From Lichenicola sp964236105 (lineage in GTDB: Bacteria; Pseudomonadota; Alphaproteobacteria; Acetobacterales; Acetobacteraceae): a stretch of DNA of 64,000 nt. Position numbers and translations under genes: made by a program. A model generated the notes under the pieces. It was given only the letters and a program-made list of their open reading frames with translations, ran no database searches and was not told where the DNA came from. Within the stretch, counting starts at the first letter, position 1, and each line of letters opens with the position of its first letter. Where the stretch lies: the NCBI GenBank assembly GCA_964236105.1, contig CAXSBC010000001.1, forward strand, positions 505,325 through 569,324, in the 5' to 3' direction. Shown piece by piece: positions 36,761 to 45,415 of the stretch.

Positions 36761-37000
36761 CTACGAGGCGACGGCCTTGCGGCCCTTGGTGAGCTGATCG
36801 GAACGCTGTTGCCAGAACGCCATGTCGGCCGCCTTGCTGAACATGACGCGGGCACCCTTGCCGCCCTTGCTGACCCGGACCTTGCCGCCGTTGCGGGCGC
36901 GATGGTCGGCAAGCCATTCAAGCAGCACCGGATCCTCGGTATCACGGCCCTCGAACTCGAGAATGCCGGCGATCTCTTCCTCTTTATGGCGTCTGACCAT
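36761..37000 (-). CDS. Small basic hypothetical protein
   Basis: A 79-residue soluble protein starting MVRRHKEEEIAGILEFEG, with an acidic N-terminal half and a lysine/arginine-rich C-terminal half (KVRVSKGGKGARVMFSKAADMAFW). No family recognised. A good AGGAGAGAG ribosome site lies 5-6 bases before ATG 37000, which favours this start over the longer in-frame extension. It stands between pstS and an SDR gene on the same strand, with about 250 bases to each. Confidence 0.65.
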   Translation of the reverse strand: MVRRHKEEEIAGILEFEGRDTEDPVLLEWLADHRARNGGKVRVSKGGKGARVMFSKAADMAFWQQRSDQLTKGRKAVAS

Positions 37001-37255
37001 GATCTCTCTCCTGGGCTGGTCGCCCGCACATTCCTGCCGGTCGCGCACGGCGATCGGTCGATCTCTGGGCGTGAACACCGCCGGGACGCCGACGGATGGC
37101 CTGGAACACGACGCCTTCGACGGCGTTCCGGCCGCCGTCCCGGAGTCGCGCGCCGGCTGGGCTGGTCCAGGTCTCGTGTGCTCCCAATCTGGCTGTCCCC
37201 AGGGCTTTCCACAACGCCTCACGCATCGCGACCTCCGCCCGGGCCGGCGACGAGC

Positions 37256-38131
37256 TCAGTAGATCGGCATGCCGCCATGCACCGGATAAAGCGATCCGGT
37301 GGTGTAGCTGCTCTCGTCCGAGGCCAGATGCACATAGGCCGGCGCCAGTTCCGCCGGCTGGCCGGGACGACCCATCGGCGCCTGGCTGCCGAAGCTCTTC
37401 TGGCTGTCCGGGTCCATACCGGTGACGATGAACGGCGTCCAGATCGGGCCGGGCAGCACCGCGTTGGCGCGGATGCCCTTCTCGACCAGCATCTGCGCCA
37501 GCCCGAGCGTGAAATTGGCGATCGCCGCCTTGGTGGCGGAGTAGGCCAGCAGGCTGGGCATCGGATGCTTGGCGTTCACCGAGGAGGTGTTCACGATGGA
37601 GCCGCCGGCGGCCATGTGCGGCACCGCCGCCCTGGTGATGTAGAACATCGCGTTGATGTTGACCGCGAAATGGTGGTCCCACTCCGCCTCGCTGATGGCA
37701 TCCAGCGAGTCGCGGGTGGCCTGGAACGCGGCGTTGTTGACCAGCACGTCGATGCGGCCGAAGCGGGCGATCGTGTCCTGCACCAGCGACCGGCATTGCG
37801 CGGCGGCACTGATGTCGCCGGGCAGCAGCAGCGCCGTGCGGCCGGCCTCCTTCACCCAGCGTTCGGTCTCGCGCGCATCCTCCTGCTCCTCTCCCAGGAA
37901 GGAGATCGCCACGTCGGCACCTTCCCTGGCATAGGCGATGGCCACCGCCCGTCCGATGCCGGAATCCCCGCCGGTGATCAGCGCGATCTTGCCGGCCAGC
38001 TTGCCGGAGCCTCGATAGCTGGTTTCGCCATAGTCCGGCTGCGGCGCCATCCGCGCCGACAGGCCCGGGAAGGGCTGCGGCTGCGGCTCGAAGGGCGGCT
38101 TGGGGAAGCGGTCGCGCGGATCGATGGTCAT
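37256..38131 (-). CDS. SDR-family oxidoreductase (YghA / stress-protein-39 type)
   Basis: A 291-residue NAD(P)-dependent short-chain dehydrogenase with a 45-residue N-terminal extension (PKPPFEPQPQPFPGLSARM) typical of the YghA/general stress protein 39 group. Nucleotide loop ALITGGDSGIGRAVAIAYA, NNAAFQ, the catalytic Ser in VNTSSVNAKHP and Y-x3-K in YSATKAAI are intact; ends GGSLYPVHGGMPIY-like. Substrate unknown; related proteins are stress-induced. Confidence 0.9.
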   Translation of the reverse strand: MTIDPRDRFPKPPFEPQPQPFPGLSARMAPQPDYGETSYRGSGKLAGKIALITGGDSGIGRAVAIAYAREGADVAISFLGEEQEDARETERWVKEAGRTALLLPGDISAAAQCRSLVQDTIARFGRIDVLVNNAAFQATRDSLDAISEAEWDHHFAVNINAMFYITRAAVPHMAAGGSIVNTSSVNAKHPMPSLLAYSATKAAIANFTLGLAQMLVEKGIRANAVLPGPIWTPFIVTGMDPDSQKSFGSQAPMGRPGQPAELAPAYVHLASDESSYTTGSLYPVHGGMPIY

Positions 38132-39044
38132 GGCGGGTGTGTCCGGTGGAAGCAGTGCGAACGGCCCCGGGGCGCGCGGGTTCGGCGGGGGGCGGTCATC
38201 GCGTGCAGGCGTGAGAAGCGGCGGCGGGACCCGCGGGCGCCTCAATGCGGCAGGCGCGCGTGCCGCGCAACAGGCTGCCGGTCTTGTCGAGCAGCCGAGC
38301 ACAGGGCGCCACGTGGGGCGCACAGGCCTGCCGCGCCGCCGGATCCGGCTGCATCGCCGACCCGGCTGTCCGGAAGAACCGCGAGGGGGTGGCGCCAATG
38401 ATCCTCGAACAGCCCGATGGCGTCGCCGGCGACGATCGCACTGCCAAGCGTGCCGAACTCGTCACGGTCCAGGCACGCATACTCCGGGCCGAGCGAGTCA
38501 ACGTTGGTCTGCCTGGACACGCGGCTGCGGCGGTCGCCGCCAATGCCGGACGCACGCGCACAATCCTGGCCCTGCGCGATCGCGTTCACCGACCGGAGAA
38601 GGCACGTGTACCCGGAGACGAAACTCTCCATGATCGCCCGGGACATCTGCGCCTTGCCTTACTTTTAGGTCAGGCCGAAGAACACCCTGCATGTGCTGGC
38701 GTCGTTCGGCGTGTCGCGACCGCCCGGATGGGGGATGGAGAGCAGCCCGTGCATCGGCAGGTCGTCGACGAACGGGGTGGATCGCGGCGTTCCCCGAGAC
38801 GCTGCCGCCGCTCACCGCCTCACGCGCAGCCGCCCTCGCCGGTGGTGCTGATCGAGCCGACGCTGATCGCATCCGGCGATGTCGCCAAGGGGGACTGACC
38901 GACCCACAACCGGCAAGCAGCATCGGCAGGAAGCTGATCCGGCTGTTGGACGGGCGTCGCCCGGCTCGTCGCCGTACTGCAGACGCCAGATGACCTTGGC
39001 CAGGATGAACCGCCGCCGCGCCCCGATCGAGCGCGGTCGACCAG
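38132..39044. other. Long stretch with no convincing gene; possible decayed small ORF
   Basis: About 900 bases in which no frame looks like a normal protein. On the minus strand 38196-38646 two overlapping frames carry plausible pieces: YACLDRDEFGTLGSAIVAGDAIGLFED in one, and a cysteine-bearing CAPCARLL-like tail ending RACRIEAPAG in the other. They could be one small exported protein broken by an indel near 38390. Support is weak. Confidence 0.35.
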
Positions 39045-40004
39045 CTATTGAAAGATCGTCGCCTGCAAAGCCTTCTGCTTGAACAGCAGCGCGTGCTTCT
39101 CCAAGGACTGGTCCTCGGCGATCTCGACGTTCCTGCGGATGTTCTGCACGTTCCCGGAGGTTATCAGGGTCACGCCATCAGGGTTGGTGATCAAGGCAGA
39201 TTTCAGCATGAGGGCCGAGACGTTCTTTGTTTCGCTCATATCGAGCTGGACGTCGTCTGACCAGTCGCGAGCAAAGGCCTTGTCCTGCTGAAACTTCTCC
39301 CTCAGGCCGCGAAAATCACGCGAAAATACCCGGAAGAGGATCTGGAACGCGTTATCGAAGCGCTGGCCATGCGTTGTCGCATCCCAGTCGAACTGGACCA
39401 CATCGCAGAAATCCCGATGTCCGCCATAGACACCGGACACCCGGTCGACCTCGCCTGCCAGCCCAAAGGCGCCGATCAGCTTGTCGGAGGTCAGCTGGCG
39501 CATGCGATCGAGAAGGCCCTCATGCTCGACGTCAGGCCGTTCGGCCTCGTGCAGCAGCAGGAGATCGATATGGGGCCGCTTGAGAAACGTCAGGCTCTGA
39601 TTGAAGGACTTGACGACGTCATCCGGCCTGAACGACGCCTTCGCGCTGAGTGGCCTCGCACCGAACTGCTTCTGCGGCTTCGTGACCTTCCTGCGAATGG
39701 CACGGACAGCAGGGCCCAGAACCGCTCGTGCCGCCTTGATATAGAGCGGCTGGGCGGCAGGCGGCACGAGACCGTACTTGGTGGCAACGGTGGCATCGGG
39801 ATGGCTTGAAAGGAAGTTCCCCAGATAGGTTTCTGCCTGGCCGTTCTGGTAGTAGGGGGCCACGTCGAAATGCCGGATTCCGGCATCGTAGGCCGCATCG
39901 AGCAGGTCGGCCGCTTGCTGCCCGGTGACCGTGCCGGAGAAGGCGCAGCCGAAACCGAGCTGAGACGTCATGCGCGTCGAATTAGGCAGCTGCACCTGCT
40001 TCAT
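39045..40004 (-). CDS. Aldo/keto reductase family protein
   Basis: A 319-residue TIM-barrel NADPH oxidoreductase. LGFGCAFSG opens the barrel, DAAYDAGIRHFDVAPYYQNGQAETYLGNFL carries the catalytic Asp and Tyr (split here for reading), ATKYGLVPP the Lys, and IDLLLLHEAERPD the His-containing strand. The C-terminal cofactor motif is reduced compared with typical members. Its start overlaps the 3' end of the GMC oxidoreductase by 23 bases, so the two enzymes are made together and probably act in sequence on one substrate, perhaps a sugar. Base composition is slightly lower in GC than the core genes. Confidence 0.85.
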   Translation of the reverse strand: MKQVQLPNSTRMTSQLGFGCAFSGTVTGQQAADLLDAAYDAGIRHFDVAPYYQNGQAETYLGNFLSSHPDATVATKYGLVPPAAQPLYIKAARAVLGPAVRAIRRKVTKPQKQFGARPLSAKASFRPDDVVKSFNQSLTFLKRPHIDLLLLHEAERPDVEHEGLLDRMRQLTSDKLIGAFGLAGEVDRVSGVYGGHRDFCDVVQFDWDATTHGQRFDNAFQILFRVFSRDFRGLREKFQQDKAFARDWSDDVQLDMSETKNVSALMLKSALITNPDGVTLITSGNVQNIRRNVEIAEDQSLEKHALLFKQKALQATIFQ

Positions 40005-41559
40005 GGTCTGCCTCCCTGCGAGTTAAAAGAGTGTCCAGGTGCTCGGCCAGACGGGCGGCCAGAGCCACGATAGTATGGGTCGGACCGGCAATACCGGAAC
40101 AGGGAAAGACAGAGGAACTGCAAACAAACGTATTTTTGACGCCATTCAGCCGAAGATCGAGGTCGACGACGCCGTCACGAGGCCGAAATGCCATTCTCGT
40201 TCCACCACAATGATGGAACTGATCGTTGAGCTTCTCATAGATCCTGTCATTCTGCAGGTCTGCGTCCGGAACGATATCGGCGATGCCACGCTCTGCGAAG
40301 GCCTGGCGCACGACGGAGACGTATCGTCTGATCGTCGCTATCTCGAGATCCGAGATGTGCCACGTGAGATTGGCTTTGAGCAGGCCCAGCTTGTCGCGCT
40401 TGTTCGACAGCGTGATCCGGCTTTCCGACAGGGGAGACTGCTCGCACCAGACCGAAAGCTTTGGCTTTGCCCATGGCAGTCGGTAGCCGGGGGTTTTCCG
40501 GTTCCTGAGGTGATGCCATGCCACCGCGGGAACGCGTGGTGTCATGCGAGCGAACTCCTTGAGTCCGATCGCCGATGTCGGTCCGGCCAGCACCTTTATT
40601 CCCGTCCGGAGGGATTCGTGGATCCCATCTGCGTATTCGATGGCTCCGCCGACGTTGAGCAGCCCATATTTTTTTTGCGCAGTAGCCGTCAGCTTGATCT
40701 TTGCGAGATATTTTCCACTCACGGCGCCGGGGCCGTACGGCCAGCTCGGCGACTGGAGATCGGCGTTGCGCACGTCAGCAGCGAAGCAGTGGATGTGATC
40801 CTGAAAATAGCGTCCCACCAGCTTGCTCTCATTCCATGGAGCAAAATCCTGGTTCAGGAGGAGCCGTGCGGTTTCGATGCCACCGAGACAGAGGACGATC
40901 TGCCGTGCGGTGCAGCTCCCTTCCTTGCCGCTTAGGGCGCGATATCGGAGCGAGGCGATGCGGCCCTTATCCTCCGACGGAACCAGCTCCACGACATTGG
41001 CATGCAGCATGACGGTCATTCGGTCGTCGGCGATCGTGTCGGCGTAGAGCCGGGCGAACTTCTTCTCAGGACAGTAACGGGAGAACGAGACATGCAGATC
41101 ATCGCCCAGCGATGGCTCCTGCGCCTCGGCACGCTCCCAGATCTCGTGGTCGTCGTGGAGATGTGCTTCCGAGCCATCGAGTTCACGTGCCTGCAGGTAG
41201 AACTTCTGGAGCTCGGCCTTTCCGATTGGCCATGAGCTTCCAGCGATCCAGTCGCGATGCCGGAAATCTATGTCATCGAGTTCCTTGACCTGACCGGCCC
41301 ATGCCGATGTCGTGCCGCCAAGCGCGCGGAAACGTCCGGAGTGCGATCCGGCGAATGCACGGCCATGCAGATAGCTCTTGTTGAGTGCCTGGGATTTGCG
41401 TTCCCAGCGACTGGAACCTCCGCCTTCAAGCAGGAGAATGCTGTAGCCCTTCCGGAGCATCTGATGAGCAATCGTCAGGCCGGCAGCCCCTGCTCCGACG
41501 ATGCAGACGTCGAAGACCTTATGGTCGGGTAGACTGTTCGTCTCGAAGTCGATGATCAT
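39982..41559 (-). CDS. GMC-family FAD oxidoreductase
   Basis: A 525-residue flavoprotein. FDVCIVGAGAAGLTIAHQML is the FAD loop, ILLLEGG the ribose-binding acid, FRALGGTTSAWAGQ the GMC-like signature, VLCLGGIETARLLL the second motif, and the C-terminus has QFHHCGGTRMA and NTFVCSSSVFPCSGIAGPTHTIVALAARLAEHL (adjoining blocks) with the catalytic His. No signal peptide. This subfamily commonly sits in polysaccharide or sugar-modifying clusters and oxidises alcohol groups. Overlaps the downstream aldo/keto reductase. The 26 residues before MIIDFETNS are treated as untranslated. Confidence 0.87.
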   Translation of the reverse strand: MIIDFETNSLPDHKVFDVCIVGAGAAGLTIAHQMLRKGYSILLLEGGGSSRWERKSQALNKSYLHGRAFAGSHSGRFRALGGTTSAWAGQVKELDDIDFRHRDWIAGSSWPIGKAELQKFYLQARELDGSEAHLHDDHEIWERAEAQEPSLGDDLHVSFSRYCPEKKFARLYADTIADDRMTVMLHANVVELVPSEDKGRIASLRYRALSGKEGSCTARQIVLCLGGIETARLLLNQDFAPWNESKLVGRYFQDHIHCFAADVRNADLQSPSWPYGPGAVSGKYLAKIKLTATAQKKYGLLNVGGAIEYADGIHESLRTGIKVLAGPTSAIGLKEFARMTPRVPAVAWHHLRNRKTPGYRLPWAKPKLSVWCEQSPLSESRITLSNKRDKLGLLKANLTWHISDLEIATIRRYVSVVRQAFAERGIADIVPDADLQNDRIYEKLNDQFHHCGGTRMAFRPRDGVVDLDLRLNGVKNTFVCSSSVFPCSGIAGPTHTIVALAARLAEHLDTLLTRREADHEAGAAA

Positions 41560-41914
41560 CGCATAGCTCTCCGGCCGCCTCTTCCAGGAAAGGTCGTCGC
41601 CCTCTAGGCCTACACAGCCAGGCCATGCAGACAAGTCCTGGTCTTGGAAATCAGGTTTGCGTCAATTGAATTTTGAAAGTGTCCTGAAACAGCAGGCACA
41701 ACCTTGTGCATGCGCTGGAGGGACATCTGCGCGCAAGGCGTGTGAGGATCGCGCCAGACATTCTGTTGCATGCCGCAGTTACCATGCTGTTGATCGTGGC
41801 TGCAAATCCCGCCATCGATCATCGTCATGGTTGTGAGTGTCGCCTTCGAACGCGACTTCCGGCTCACAGCTCATTAGCCTCGAACGGTGACCGAGCCGAG
41901 CACGCTCGGGGATC
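41560..41914. other. Non-coding flank of the GMC operon
   Basis: About 350 bases, lower in GC than the surroundings, without a believable reading frame. It should contain the GMC-operon promoter. The short frames here do not resemble proteins. Confidence 0.45.
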
Positions 41915-42115
41915 GCGGTGAGGACATCGAAGCGATCGGGTGAAATGCATGCGATCTGGTCGTGACGACGGCGGAACCGGAGCAGTTCGCAGTGCTCGAG
42001 GCAGAAGCAGTTGGCTGCATCGTGGCTTACAGGACCGGGCAGACCACCACGGACGCGGTGACGTCGCCGGTAGGCAGGTCCGGTTCAGCACGCCGCCGGT
42101 GCGGCCCGCATCAGC
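41915..42115 (-). mobile_element. Internally deleted relic of the IS6-like element
   Basis: Bases 41951-42020 align with 48686-48760 (same GGTCGTGACG, then GCAGTGCTCGAGGCAGAAGC versus CCGTGCTCGCGGCAGAAGC). Bases 42045-42112 align with 49250-49325 (GACGTCGC..GG..GGCAGGTCCGGTTCAG.ACGCC). In the larger copy these blocks are ~490 bases apart, so this copy has lost the transposase core and keeps only the two ends, a MITE-like structure. Confidence 0.6.
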
Positions 42116-42551
42116 TGTGGATTGAGGCATAAAGCTACATTACGAGCACACTAAGTCATTGTTTTCGCGACCTCTGGCCTTCAGTATAGCTTTATCGCCT
42201 ACCGGCCATAGCGTTGTTCTCAGCGACCTTTTGAAGCCACAACGTTACACTGGCTCCGCCCCCGTTCCTGGCCACAATGCGAATACTAACCGTCAAAGAT
42301 CGGCGACTGCCGCGAACCGCCTGCCGGGTCGCCTCTACTCTTGAATACATCAACCAGGGGCTTTCCTCCTAATGGCCCTTCAAAGGGGTGGGGATCTAGT
42401 GAAGCGGAGAGCCTCCACTCACTGGCTTGATGGGTCGCTGTCTTAGTGTCTGACTCAGAATAGGCCATTTGGCATCAGGCTCTTACGAGGGAGCGGGTAA
42501 GAGCGCCTTTCAAAACCTTGTACTGCTTGGCGATCTGATTCATGAGGAGAC
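42116..42551. other. AT-richer spacer and probable left end of the IS5-family element
   Basis: About 430 bases of distinctly lower GC with no gene. The segment from about 42445 (CAGAATAGGCCATTTGGCATC...) to the transposase start is probably the left end of the IS5-family element, and GAGGAG just before ATG 42552 is its ribosome site. Because the right end is lost, the terminal repeat cannot be matched. Confidence 0.45.
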
Positions 42552-43327
42552 ATGGCATCTCCTCTGGTTTCCGACGTCCTCTGGTCGATCATCGCGCCTC
42601 TGCTGCCCGTGGTTCCGCCACGACCGCGAGGTGGCAGACCGCGCGTGCCGGATCGGGCGGCGCTGACGGGGATCCTGTTCGTGCTGCGGACCGACATCCA
42701 GTGGGAGATGCTGCCGCTCGAGATGGGGTGCGGGTCCGGCATCACGTGCTGGCGCCGCCTGCGGGACTGGCAGGAGGCAGGCGTCTGGGACGGACTGCAC
42801 CGCGAGCTGCTGCGCCGTCTACGCGCGGCCGACCGGATCGACTGGAACCGGGCGTGCTTGGACAGCGCGTCGCTGGCTGCCAAAAGGGGGGTGACAAGAC
42901 AGGGCCGAACCCGACCAACCGAGGCAGGCTCGGCACGAAACGCCATCTGATCACCGATCAGCAGGGCATCCCACTCGCCTTCGTCCTGACGGGCGCCAAC
43001 ACCCACGACAGCATGCCATTCGAGGAGTTGCTGGACAGCATCCCTCCGATCGGTGGCAAAATAGGCCGCGCGCGACGGCGGCCGGACAAGCTGCACGCCG
43101 ATAAGGCTTATGATCATCGGCGCTGCCGACAGGCCTGCCGCCGTCGCGGCATCGCTCCACGCATCGCCCGGCGGGGCGTCGAGACCAGCCAGACGCTGGG
43201 CCGACACAGATGGGTCATCGAGCGCACCTTCGCCTGGATCAACCGCTTCCGCCGGCTCGTCACACGCTATGAGCGCAGAAGCGATATTCACCACGCGTTC
43301 ACTGCACTTGCCTGCTCGCTCATCTGA
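42552..43327 (+). mobile_element. IS5-family transposase made by -1 frameshift, 3' end replaced by IS3 terminus
   Basis: Two overlapping frames encode one DDE transposase. Frame A (42552-42950) reads MASPLVSDVLWSIIAPLLP ... RDWQEAGVWDGLH ... DSASLAAK; frame B continues KTGPNPTNRGRLGTKRHLI, LTGANTHDSMPFEELLD and RWVIERTFAWINRFRRL (the D, D, E region) to ACSLI. They join at CCAAAAGGGGGG (42881-42891), an A4G6 slippery run, giving the family sequence SASLAAK-KGGDKTGPNP by a -1 slip, as in IS5/IS427-type elements. The stop TGA (43325-43327) is the first three bases of the adjacent IS3 end, so the native C-terminus and right end are gone. Confidence 0.85.
42881..42893 (+). promoter_or_regulatory. 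Slippery A4G6 frameshift site of the IS5-family transposase
   Basis: CAAAAGGGGGGTG lies where frame A must pass to frame B in the -1 direction to give a continuous transposase. The family uses programmed frameshifting at such runs. A plain single-base mutation is the alternative. Confidence 0.6.
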
Positions 43328-43355
43328 GCTGCTGCCGGTCTGGTGGACACGCACC

Positions 43356-44217
43356 TTAAGCTGACGCAGCGTTCTTCTCGAAGTCCATAGGGCTGAGATA
43401 GCCGATGGTCGAGTGGCGTCGCCGCGGGTTGTAGAACCGCTCGATGTAATCGAACACGTCCGCTCGAGCCTAGTCCCTGGTCCGGTAGACCTTGCGAGCC
43501 GTTCGTTCGGTCTTCAGCGAGGAGAAGAAGCTCTCCATCGCCGCGTTATCCCACACATTGCCGGAGCGGCTCATGCTGCAGGTCATGCCGTGATCGGCCA
43601 GCAGCTTCTGGAACTGCTCGCTGGTGTATTGGCTGCCCTGATCGGAATGATGCAGCAGCGCGTCCGGCTTGGCCTGGGCGCCAGATCGCCATCATCAGCG
43701 CGTCGGTGACCAGCTGTGCCGCCATCGTGGCGCTCATCGACCAGCCGACCACGCGACGCGAAAATAAGTCCATGACGGCTGCTACATAGAGCCAGCCCTC
43801 GGCCGTCCAGAGATAAGTGAAGTCGGCGACCCATTTCTGGTTCGGCGCTGTCGCTATGAACTGCCGGTCCAGCACGTTGGCGGCTGCCTCGTTCCGCTCG
43901 CCCTTGTCCAATGGCAGCCTTTTCCGCCGCGGCCGAGCGCGCAGCGCCTGGGCACGCATCAGCCGCTCGACCTGGTGCAGACCGCATGAAGCGCCGTCCG
44001 CCAGCAGATCGTGCCATACCCGCCGGGCGCCATAGGTGCGGTCGCTGGCAACGAAGCTGGCCTTGATCCTGGCTCCGAGGATCTCGCCACGCCGAGCTCG
44101 GGCAGACGGAGAACGGTTCAGCCACGCGTGGAACCCACTCGGTGAGACATCGAGAGCCTCACAAAGCCACCGCACCGGCCAGATCCCTCGATGTTTCGCA
44201 ATGAAGCCGAACTTCAC
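43356..44217 (-). pseudogene. IS3 orfB transposase, disrupted
   Basis: Integrase-type (rve) transposase. The intact part runs KFGFIAKHRGIWPVRWLCEAL, a HTH_21 region SPSARARRGEILGARIKASF, RTYGARRVWHDL, and PNQKWVADFTYLWTAEGWLYVAAVMDLFSRRVVGWSM (adjoining blocks) with the first two acidic residues. Near 43680 the frame shifts (family sequence resumes as LLHHSDQGSQYTSEQF, NVWDNAAMESFFSSLK). A TAG at 43471-43473 replaces a glutamine codon in RTRDxARADVFDYIERFYN. Two independent lesions show it is dead. Confidence 0.85.
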
Positions 44218-44510
44218 AACGACTCCCTCGCAAAGTAGGCCGCGGCTTTTTTTAGTATGTCGCGCTCCGCCTTGAGCTTGGCGACCTCGCGCCGCAGCCG
44301 ATCGATCTCCAACTGCTCTGGCTTGAGCTGTCCCTGACCGGGAAACGCCTGCCCCGGATCGGCACTTGCCTCCTTGATCCAGCGCCGCAGGACATTCTCA
44401 CCGATATCCAGATCCCGGCTCGCCTGCGCGACCGCGACCCCTCGTTCCTTCACCAGCCGGATCGCCTCCAGCTTGAACTCCCGGCTGAACTGTCGCCGTC
44501 CCATCCGCAC
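44214..44510 (-). CDS. IS3 orfA transposase
   Basis: A 98-residue helix-turn-helix protein: RQFSREFKLEAIRLVKERGVAVAQASRDL is the IS3 orfA DNA-binding domain, followed by a leucine zipper LKPEQLEIDRLRREVAKLKAERDILKKAAAYF. The run of seven A followed by G on the minus strand (plus strand 44247-44253) at ILKKAAA is the usual -1 frameshift site producing the OrfAB fusion. Intact itself, although its partner orfB is broken. Confidence 0.88.
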   Translation of the reverse strand: MRMGRRQFSREFKLEAIRLVKERGVAVAQASRDLDIGENVLRRWIKEASADPGQAFPGQGQLKPEQLEIDRLRREVAKLKAERDILKKAAAYFARESL

Positions 44511-44566
44511 CCTCCGATCCTGTGAAACACCCTAAACCGGGTGTTCACTGAACCGGCAGCAGCTCA

Positions 44567-45087
44567 GGGACGCGGCCGTCACGTTGCGTGCACTTGCCCA
44601 AGCGGTCGGCGTTTCACACAATGCACCCTATCGCCACTTCAAGGATCGCAACGCCCTGCTGGCCGCGATCGCGGAGCGCGATTTCGGGTCGATGAAGGCC
44701 ACGTTCGAGCAGACGCGGGCAAGCGACGCGGCGCCGATCGACCGCTTGAAGCAGGGCTTGGCCGCGTTCATCCGGTACGGCCGCGACTACCCTGCGCGAT
44801 ATCGGCTGTTGTTCAGCGATCCCGATATCGGCGCTGCGGAAGGCTCGCTCGAGACGGCCGCCCTGGGCGCGTTCATGGCGTTTGCAGCGCTCGTCGCGGA
44901 CTGCCAGGACGCTGGCGTCTTGCCGCAAGCATCCACCCGAGAATTGGCCGGGTTGATCTACGCGACCGCCCACGGACTGGTCGACCTGCAAGCCGGCGGC
45001 CGTATGCGCGAGCAGAAAGGACTAGCAGCGGCCGAGCAGGGCGTGTCCTTTCTTCTGAACCTGCTGGGAACAAAACCGCCGCAATGA
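44567..45087 (+). pseudogene. TetR-family regulator, N-terminus removed by the IS3 element
   Basis: The frame runs straight out of the IS3 end as DAAVTLRALAQAVGVSHNAPYRHFKDRNALLAAIAERDF, the second half of a TetR helix-turn-helix; the first helix, about 20-25 residues, is missing. The rest is a full TetR ligand domain of the TetR_C_33-like type (FIRYGRDYPARYRLLFSDPDIG, GLIYATAHGLVDLQAGG). A TTG at 44584 could start a shortened product, but DNA binding would be lost. The target gene it once controlled is not evident. Confidence 0.75.
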
Positions 45088-45415
45088 CGGTTGATTTCGG
45101 GTATCGATAACTTCCCCTTGCACAAAGCCTTGCCCGCGCGGTTCGCACGGATACCGCTGCTCCTCGGGGCTGGCCTGCTGTAAACATACAGGTCGCCCTG
45201 GCCAACCGCATGTCTGTTTTGGCAGCATTCCACGTCGGAGCGGACGTTCCGCTTTCAGCCACAGGCGTCCAGAAAGACGCAGCCGCGCCGGATGGTTGGC
45301 GGGCCGCCTCCATCCGAGCAATACCGAGGTCGGTGCCGTGTTCGATCGATCGGGCGCTCAAGGCACGTATGACGGCGTTCTTCTCCGTGCTCTGAAAGCC
45401 CGCCTGGCAGCGTGT
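45088..45415. other. Non-coding gap between TetR relic and phosphoesterase
   Basis: About 330 bases between the 3' ends of two convergent genes. No frame resembles a protein and no clear terminator hairpin with a T tract is visible. Confidence 0.5.

Larger units (their letters stand above)
43325..44566 (-). mobile_element. IS3-family (IS407-group-like) insertion sequence, 1242 bp, inactivated
   Basis: The two ends are inverted repeats: TGAGCTGCTGCCGGT at 43325-43339, continuing CTGGTGGACAC, against TGAGCTGCTGCCGGT-TCAGTGAACAC on the other strand at 44566-44541. TGA...TCA termini, the 1.24-kb length and an orfA/orfB pair with an A7G slippery site fit the IS3 family. No flanking 4-base duplication is seen (CATC left, GGGA right), and both neighbours are truncated, which points to an IS-adjacent deletion after insertion. 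orfB carries a frameshift and a nonsense codon, so the copy cannot transpose alone. Confidence 0.85.

Noticed and set aside
44522..44548. GTGAAACACCC/GGGTGTTCAC hairpin as a terminator
   Set aside because: It lies within the right end of the IS3 element and is better explained as part of the terminus and orfA leader.
44873..45361. Minus-strand ORFs in the TetR-phosphoesterase gap
   Set aside because: They overlap the TetR relic on the opposite strand and have no recognisable sequence.
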